Shown here: positions 56,561 through 64,000 of the stretch, piece by piece | Numbering within the stretch: the stretch's first letter is position 1 | Layout: each line of letters begins with the position of its first letter | Assembly (NCBI GenBank): GCA_024114885.1 | Contig: CP099433.1 | Location: forward strand, 1-64,000 | DNA length: 64,000 bases | From: Septoria linicola | Taxonomy: Eukaryota; Ascomycota; Dothideomycetes; Mycosphaerellales; Mycosphaerellaceae | Direction: 5' to 3' | Notes under the pieces: model-generated | The model's input: the letters and a program-made list of their open reading frames with translations, nothing else | What the model was told of the DNA's origin: nothing | Database searches by the model: none | Translations under genes and position numbers: made by a program

Positions 56561-57399
56561 TACGTACTATACTGTCTGATTGAGCTTAGTACAGATAGAC
56601 GGAGAGGACTAGCGTACTACTATAAACAGGCGGCAGCCGGTGGCCTATATCGATACGTACTATATAGCGCCAAGTATAGCTATATAGACCTACCTCAACC
56701 GTGTCCTAGTAGAATTATAGCGATTGTTTCGTGCAACGGCGCTAGAGCGTTTATTATACCGTTCTCTACCGTTTAGGTTTAGTAGTATTAATTCGGTAGA
56801 GTCTATAGGTACATAGGATAGTATAGCTTTATAAGTATCTAGTTTACTACGCGCGTGTTAAGGGTAAGGGTATTAGTATAGTTATATTATTATTAGATAT
56901 TTATTTAAAAGTAAGAAGCGGCTAAAGCTATACTATTAGGTAATCTAATTAGTTCGGCTATATTAACCGAGCTCGCTTATATACGCTTAATATTAAATTC
57001 GATAGCTTAAGACTCTAAGTTCCTTATAATCTATCGTTATAATTATAGTATAGTTTCTTCTATACTAAATAATATTACTAAAATATACTAGATAGACAAG
57101 CTTAGTAGTATAAAATAAAGCTTAGATAGTTAGCTAAATTTCTATATAGAAACATTTCTATATTTATATAGTTCTAGTATTAGAAATTTAAGCTCGTTTT
57201 CTTATTATATTTCTAAATTAATAAACTATTACTTTCTAGTCTAACCTAAGATCTAACTCTAATATTATATTTATATCTTTATAGAACCTTATAATAGTAC
57301 GTATAACTAAATAAACTATAACGATTCTAATAGGAAAACGTATTTACTCTAAAACGCGTTATATATAGCGTAATAGTAGTTAGAAGCGCGTTTAGTAAT
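56561..57399. other. RIP-degraded flank of the hAT element
   Basis: TpA-rich. It may hold the left end of the hAT element, but no terminal inverted repeat was confirmed. Confidence 0.45.
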
Positions 57400-59930
57400 A
57401 TCTTAGAGTTATAACTTATAAGTTTATAGAGATTTAGAGAAACTAGATAGTTACTTTAATAATAATAATAATATAATAGCGCGTCGAAAATATAGTAATA
57501 GACGCGACTATAGATATCGTAGAGTTAGAGCTTAGTTTAGAGACTATTATCGATAACCTTACTAAGTTATACGCTAAATCGTAGCTTCCTAGAGCTTATT
57601 CTAGCTATTATAGTTATACTAGATTTCTCGTAGATAGACTACGCTTTAAAGGCTTTATACTAACTCCTCCTAGTAAATACTCTAAAACGAGCTAGTACTA
57701 GAAACTAGAGATTAGAGTAGAGTTAACTAAGGTAGCGACTAGTACGCGTTACTAGCTCTATAGAGTATACTTTAAGAAGCCTAGTTCTTAAGGCTTAGTA
57801 TTAAAGAGTATTACCTCGACTATACGACTAATCGACTATCTATAAAATCTAGCTTTTAGTAAAGGTTACTACTAGACGCGAGATAGTAAGTATACGCTAC
57901 TAGTAGTAGGTATAGGTTATAAACGAAAGGCTAAAACTAATAGAGATATACGAGCCTCTTTCGCTACTAAATAATAACGCGTAGACAACTATACTATCTT
58001 TAATCGAATTAGCTAGTAGAAGGTATATCTCGAGTAGAAGATAGGCGACGATTAATTACTTCGTAATACTATCTTAAAGCGATTAGTACGCCGATTACGC
58101 TAGCTCCTTAGCTTCTAAAACTAATATATTTTAGATCTCGTACCTTAGAACTATATAACCTACTAGCGTTAGTTAATAAAGCTATTTACTAGCTTAAAAC
58201 TAGCTATCTAACGCTTTATAAGTAAGGTATAGAGCGATATTATCGTATCCTTTAATAGTTAGAAGTCTAATAACGAGCTAGAGTTAATAGAGAGATTCGG
58301 ATACTTTATTAATAAATATAGTTATAATCGTATAGTAATACTAGGCTTACGTAATATATTTAGCTCGCACGATTTATTAGATATTATAGATACTATACTA
58401 GAGGTTATCTACGAATATAGTATTAAGAAGAAGGTTAAATACTTTATATCTAATAACGTAAATAGTAACGATAAGGTATACTAATTACTCGCTACCTCGC
58501 TCGGCCTTAATCTACTTAAATATAGACTACGCTATACTATATATATTATTAATTTAGTCTATAAAGCTATCTATTATAGTATCGATATTAATACGATTAA
58601 TTAAGCCTACGAATTCGATAGCGATAGTAATAATATAGAGCCTTTAGATAAGGTAGAAGATAATAAAGAAGTAGCTTAATTCGAGCGCTTAATCTATACT
58701 TAAAATAACCTCGAGAAATACGTTCTTTAGCGTAGACGTAGACTACTTAGTAAACTATATAATATTATTATCTACGCGCGTAGCTTAATAATACGTCGCT
58801 AGTTCTTTAAAAGTAAGTAGAAGGAGGCTAATCCGGATATAGTAATACTAGAGCTTATTTTAAATAGTAGTATAAGGTAGAATAGCGATCACGATATAAT
58901 AGAGCGAGCTCTTAAGCTTAAAGACGCGTTAGAGCTATATTAGGCTTACTTTTACGAGATAGACGATAAGCTACTAGCTACTAAAGATTACCTTAATAGT
59001 AACGACTAGTATAAGCTCTAAGAGCTCTATTTATTACTTAATCTAATAAAGGAAGCGTTAATAGGTCTATAGATAGATAGTATATATATCTATAGCTTAT
59101 TATAGTAGTTCCTTATAACGCTAAACCTACTAATAAGCGTATTAGAGGACCTTAAAACATAGTAAGATTTACTACTAAACTTATACTTTAAGGCGTATAT
59201 TTTAATAGGTTAGAAGAAGCTAGATAAGTACTTCGTACTTACTAATCGTTTACCTACTTATATAGCCTTAATAGTACTTTATCTATACTTCAAACTACGC
59301 TAGTTTAATACTATATAGAAGGATCTCTACTTTAATCTAGAGGTAAAGAAATAATACTATAGTAACGCTAGGTTTAGCGTACGTAATAAGCGCTTATAAG
59401 CTTTATAAATACTATTATAGAGCGAGTTATTTACTAAGCGTATATATAGAGTTATTAAGGCCTTATAGATCGAATATAGCGAGCGATTTAGTACTATAAA
59501 CGCGACTATAGCGACCGAGCTCTCTTAATTAAATACTACTACGAACTACGATCCTACGTAATACGAGTAAGGACTATAGCTAAGTAAAGAGATTATATAG
59601 GACGAGTATAATCGCTATCTTATAGCGCTACCGGTACTACTAAAAACAGACGCTTTATAGTAGTAGAATAAGCACTATAAAGTATACTCTATACTCTCTA
59701 GGCTAATATATAATATACTAGCTTATCTAGCGTCTTTAACTACTACTAAACATAGCTTCTCCGAAGCTAGTTATACGTTAAATAAGGCTTATTAGTATAT
59801 ACGTAGTAACTTAGTAGAAGTAAATTAGTATCTAAAGTTATAGTTTAGCTATAATATAGTACTAGATAATATAGTAGTAGATATAACGATAGCGGATAAT
59901 AAGGTAATAAGCTAAGCTAATTATTTACTT
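57400..59930 (+). mobile_element. RIP-inactivated hAT-family DNA transposon
   Basis: Reading the plus strand through RIP stops gives hAT landmarks. Near 58,443-58,573 is ISNNVNSND...LGLNLLKYRLR...IINLVYKAI, matching the DNASNND and LRC.GHIINLV blocks of fungal hAT transposases, with Asp-to-Asn, Cys-to-Tyr and His-to-Tyr RIP changes. Near 59,719-59,870 is ASLTTTKHSFSEASYTLNKA, then RSNLVEVN and LKL.FSYNIVLD, the C-terminal hAT dimerisation domain. Many stops make it dead. Ends and 8-bp target duplication were not found, so boundaries are approximate. Confidence 0.82.
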
Positions 59931-62765
59931 ATAGGCTATAGAACGTCCGTACTTTAGTACGTAGTACTACTAATTAGACGATAGCCGTAATATCTACTAT
60001 AATCTAATTAAACTAAGATTATATACTAATTAGATAAATACTACTCTTAATTAGTATCTATCTATCTATAAGCTAGCCTACCTCTCGTAGGAGCCGCTTA
60101 AGAAGCTTAGTAAAGAACTTGTCTTCGAATTAGAAGTAGAGGTCTAAGTACGAGGACAGTAATTTCCTAATATCTATAAGGGCGAGATACTAGTAAAAGT
60201 CGTATAGATCGTAGGAGGACGTCTATACTTATAGGTATACTAGAGGTATAGTTAACGGTTAGTCGTATTCTAGAAGTCTAGTAGGAAAATGTGCTATATT
60301 AGATATCGTTAGCGTAGGACGGTAATATATAGATATTTTACTTAATAGTAACGAGTTTCTTCGTTAGAGCGTAATCTAGGATATACTTTCCGTCTTCGCT
60401 ACTAACTATATTATCTATAGTCTTCTCTACCGCTAGTCTCTCGTATTTAGCGTATCGCCTTATAAGCGTATATTATAACCTATTCCTTTTACTAGATAGG
60501 CGAATTAGCCGCTTTAGTAAAGCGTAAAGAGAACTAGTTATATTAAGCTAGAGGCTAAGCTAGGTAGCGAGAGGTAGTTATTAGCTATTTATAGTTAGTA
60601 AAGGTAGTAGTAAGTTAAATATAATAGTCGTATAACTTTAGTAAGACGCGAAACTACTATAGCTATCTAAGTAAGACTTTATAGCGTCGTACTATATATC
60701 TTCTAGTTAATAATACTATTATTATTAATAACGGATCGTATTCTAGCTATCGCTATACCTTAATATTAGCCTATACTATATCGGTATAGGCGCTCTTAAC
60801 GTAGCCTAGCCTATCTAGATTTTACTATATATTACCTTATAGCTTCCTAATCCCTTTAATTATAATAACTACTATTACTCTTTATAGCTCTTACCTCTTA
60901 TAACATTTTATCTCTATTTATACTTAGCCTACCTTACTTAAGGCCTCCTCTCTACCTATTACGCCTATTACTACTATAGAGACAATTAATCTAGTCGACT
61001 TTCCTTTTAGCCTTTTAGCTTTTAACGTTCTTTTATTATATTATTTAGTCTTCTCCTATTACTAAGCTAACTTTCTATTTAACTCTCGATCGCTCTACTT
61101 CGCTACTCTACTAAACTTTAATAGCTTATATAGACTATAAAAAAGCTAAACGAATATAATAGTAGGCTCGCGTTATAATAGTTTCTCTATCTTATATTAG
61201 AAGACCGGATCTTATTAATAGCCGACGCGTATAAGAAACCTCTAGCTTATTAGCCTAGCTAAGCCTATTCGCTTATTCGAGCTCGTATACGCCTTTTACG
61301 CCTATAACCTTATTAGTACTATCTTCCTACTTATAAATAATATAGAACTATTATCTCGAGGCCTTTAAGACTAGGCTTACTAGCGTTACCCCTAGCCTAA
61401 ATTCTCTATACTAATTCTAGACTAGTCCTATTATCGGACTCGTAGTACTACTCCTACTAGCGCTCCTCTCTAGTAACCGCTAGCGTTAGCGGCGCCTACT
61501 AACTAGTAAATAACCTAGATCTAATAGCTCTACTACTAAGAGTATTATTCTCTAGCCTTAAGTACCGATACTAATCCTAGAGTCGTATATATCCGAGTTC
61601 TAGTACGCTACTACTACTCTCGATCGCTATTATAGAGGTTACTAACGTTATAGTACTAATTAGTATAGCTCTCGAACTAGCGTACCTCTCGAGCTAGCCC
61701 TTATAAGTAAATAAAAGATATCGTCCTATACGATTATAGCGTACGTATACGTCGGAGCTAAGATCGTTACTATAGCTATATTAAGTATTACTATAGAACT
61801 TCTTTTTAGTATACTCTATCTTTTCTACGTTATAGAAGATAAATTTATAGGCTAGAGCTACTAAAGTATCTCGCGATAGTTATACTACTACCTATAAGAT
61901 ATACTATTAATATAATATATTAAGCTAGATACTTCTTAGACTACTCTACCTAAGCCTTTAGAGGTACTATATAGCTAATTAGAACGATTAGACATTTTCT
62001 ACGAAATAGCTTCTATCTATAAGGTCGTAGTCCTATCGTAGTACTATAGTAAGTCTTTCCTTTAATAGAGCTATTATTATCGCGTAAGATACGGGATTAC
62101 TAGTATTATAGCTACTAATCCTAACTTTAGTTCTTAGAGAAAAGGCGCTAGGAGATCTTTATACTCTAATATACTACTCTTCTTCCTACTACTTAATCCT
62201 ATAGCTATCCTAGCTTATTTAATTTACTTACTAGCTACGGCTTCCTCTCTAACGATCCTAGTACTCTATTATAAGAGTTATCGATATTACTAAGACCTAG
62301 ATAATACTCGCTTAGGCTATTAAACCTCGTATAATTACTTATAAGAAAGGATACTACTTCGAAGGAGCCTTATACTCTTACTCTAGAGTATTAAATACTA
62401 GTAGGGTCAAGCGATATCCGTTACGCCTACTATAGCGCTTATAATTACTTATAGCTATAAGGGTACTACTATAGAAGTAATTAATACTTTTATATATATA
62501 GTAATTATTACTCTTAAGTCCTATCGATACCTACCGTAGCTACTAAGGCACTACTTATACTTACTAACGAGAGAACCTCTCGATACCTACGCTAAATACT
62601 CTAGATAAGAGACAGAGTCTATAGTACTAGCTTCTTTACCTTTTCCTCCTATCTCTAAGACGAGATAGAGAATTCTCTAGTCTTCGTAAGCTAGCTTAAT
62701 ATATAGAACGCGTAGAAGAAAGAGTAGAGAAAGTATTCGACGCTCTCGACGTTACTTATAGCTAT
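59931..62765. other. RIP-degraded block, element not identified
   Basis: No CpA/TpG to speak of, pyrimidine-rich on the plus strand after about 60,400. A coding past is likely, but I could not name a domain or find LTRs. Confidence 0.5.
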
Positions 62766-63110
62766 CTATATATAAAAGGGGTATATAGTAATATATAGAG
62801 CGCCCTCCTAATAAGACTATTAGGATATCGTAAGACTAATTCTTGCCTCCTTTTAGATATATACGCGTACTATAATTATACTATACGCTAAGCTTACGAG
62901 CCTAAGGTAGGTCTTAGCCTTCGACCTTACCTAGCTCTTATAACTATCTCCTCTCTCTAAGAGAGCTACCTTTAGCGACAACCCTTACTTTATAGGTTAT
63001 ATTCTAGGCTTCCTATTTAGTCTTTATAATATACTTTATATATTCTACGCCTATCGCGTCTCTAGCGTGTTATACTTACGAACCTTTAGCGTGTTACGTA
63101 AATCCGCGCT
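62766..63110 (-). repeat. About 345-bp interspersed repeat, right copy of an inverted pair
   Basis: Reverse complement of 11,866-12,210. Where the two differ, the left copy usually has TA and the right CA or CG, so the right copy is less RIP-mutated. Confidence 0.8.
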
Positions 63111-63272
63111 ACGAAGTAAAGAGTTACTATACGTATTACGTTTACGTAGTAATATATTCCTTACTATAGCGACTATAATTCGTAGCTCGAGCGTGTTCTT
63201 AAAAACTCTTCTAACTCTCTCTTAGACTTCCTCTCTACGTATATAATATTTTCTATATCCTTAGTAAAGCTA

Positions 63273-64000
63273 GTGTCTCTATACGATTACTATACTACTA
63301 ACGTAAGTATAATACTACCGAAACGTACTAGAGTTATAGTCCTGAACCGCTTACTCTATACTATCGATAATATCGGAGGACGAGAAGATATAGACATCTA
63401 CCTCTACTATATTAAGTATACCTATAACGGTATAGCTCTTCGAATACTCCTTAACTACGCTTTACCTACTAATAGACTACGTATAGACGACGAGCCTACG
63501 TATAATAGGGTAATAAAGCTCGGCTAGAAGGTTAAGTATTAGCGCTATAAGCGCTAATACTACCTCTATAAGTAGATTACTAACGGAAACCTTAAGTAGT
63601 AGACGCGCTATATACTATACTACTACTAGTAGCTAGAGACTCTCTCTAAGAGCGTATATAAGGAGTAGGTAAAGCGCTACCTAAAGAGCCTCTATACCTC
63701 TATTAAGACCTCTAAGAGAGTCTTTACTAGTAATAAGGGTAAAGCTATTAGCGGCTAGGATACGCTATATAAGGCGAGCACGCTCGCCCTACTAGCGACT
63801 AGTACGATATCTGTCGCCGGTCTAGTAGAGACCTAGCGCTAGTCTAACTTTATAGTAGCTATATTTAAGCTATAGTACGAGGTATACTTGCTTTTCCTAT
63901 ACGATCCTTATACGATACTAATACTCTTTATAGACTAACTATATAGTAGGCGCCTCTAGCGACGCTCTAGACGCTACTATAGAGGTAGCTTATTTCGAGA
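63273..64000 (+). pseudogene. RIP-broken coding frame, unknown product, runs off the window
   Basis: From 63,273 the frame is open for 84 codons (TYNGIALRILLNYALPTNRL, DDEPTYNRVIKLG). It then continues to the window end with only TAG or TAA codons interrupting otherwise protein-like sequence (KRYLKSLYTSIKTSKRVF, then STLALLATSTISVAGLVET). Such stops are what RIP makes from CAG, CAA and TGG. Family not recognised; a transposon protein or a host gene caught in RIP are both possible. Confidence 0.5.

Noticed and set aside
56558..59970. TAGTACGTA sequences as hAT terminal inverted repeats
   Set aside because: The match is short, imperfect and palindromic itself, and no 8-bp target duplication was found.

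Overview
This window is one chromosome end of a filamentous ascomycete (Pezizomycotina). It opens with about 23 copies of the CCCTAA telomere repeat and then alternates between two kinds of DNA. Blocks at about 141-15,880, 21,590-37,620 and 56,560-64,000 contain almost no CpA or TpG but abundant TpA, while CpG is kept. This is the signature of repeat-induced point mutation (RIP), a fungal genome defence. Two islands, about 15,885-21,590 and 37,620-56,560, have normal dinucleotide content and hold all intact genes. Gene families and RIP strength would suit a dothideomycete, but that placement is inference.

The RIP blocks are a transposon graveyard. Reading them while allowing TAG/TAA to stand for former Gln or Trp codons identifies several elements. 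There is a minus-strand Ty3/gypsy-like element (about 3.4-10.8 kb). There is a complete chromodomain Ty3/gypsy element with 145-bp LTRs (23,530-29,980). Only 42 bp later comes a complete minus-strand Ty1/copia element with 277-bp LTRs (30,023-36,314), and an inverted relic of its LTR lies at about 14,990-15,248. A hAT transposase relic lies at about 57,400-59,930. Also present are roughly 960-bp direct repeats with internal minisatellites (12.2-15.0 kb), an inverted pair about 50 kb apart (12.0 and 62.9 kb), and an unidentified RIP-broken coding frame running off the right end.

The first island has one convincing gene, a 428-aa protein with a restriction-endonuclease-like fold (19,730-21,016). 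The second island carries a head-to-head pair: a fungal PD-(D/E)XK nuclease (37,791-39,164, minus) and a protein kinase with all catalytic residues (39,426-40,331, plus). Next come a C2H2 zinc-finger gene with an 87-bp tandem duplication, a 971-aa protein with an intact Ulp1/C48 SUMO-protease-type domain, a small coiled-coil protein, and a 309-aa unknown. Relics include a fragment of the mRNA-capping guanylyltransferase whose catalytic lysine is arginine, and the C-terminus of a second PD-(D/E)XK nuclease.

The most interesting possibility is a subtelomeric conflict or defence repertoire. Three restriction-fold nuclease loci sit within 36 kb, one sharing a promoter with a kinase, beside a SUMO-type protease whose upstream region has a cluster of palindromic TGGAAA sites. 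Whether these act together is untested. Small genes without family matches are tentative, and introns could not be resolved with confidence.
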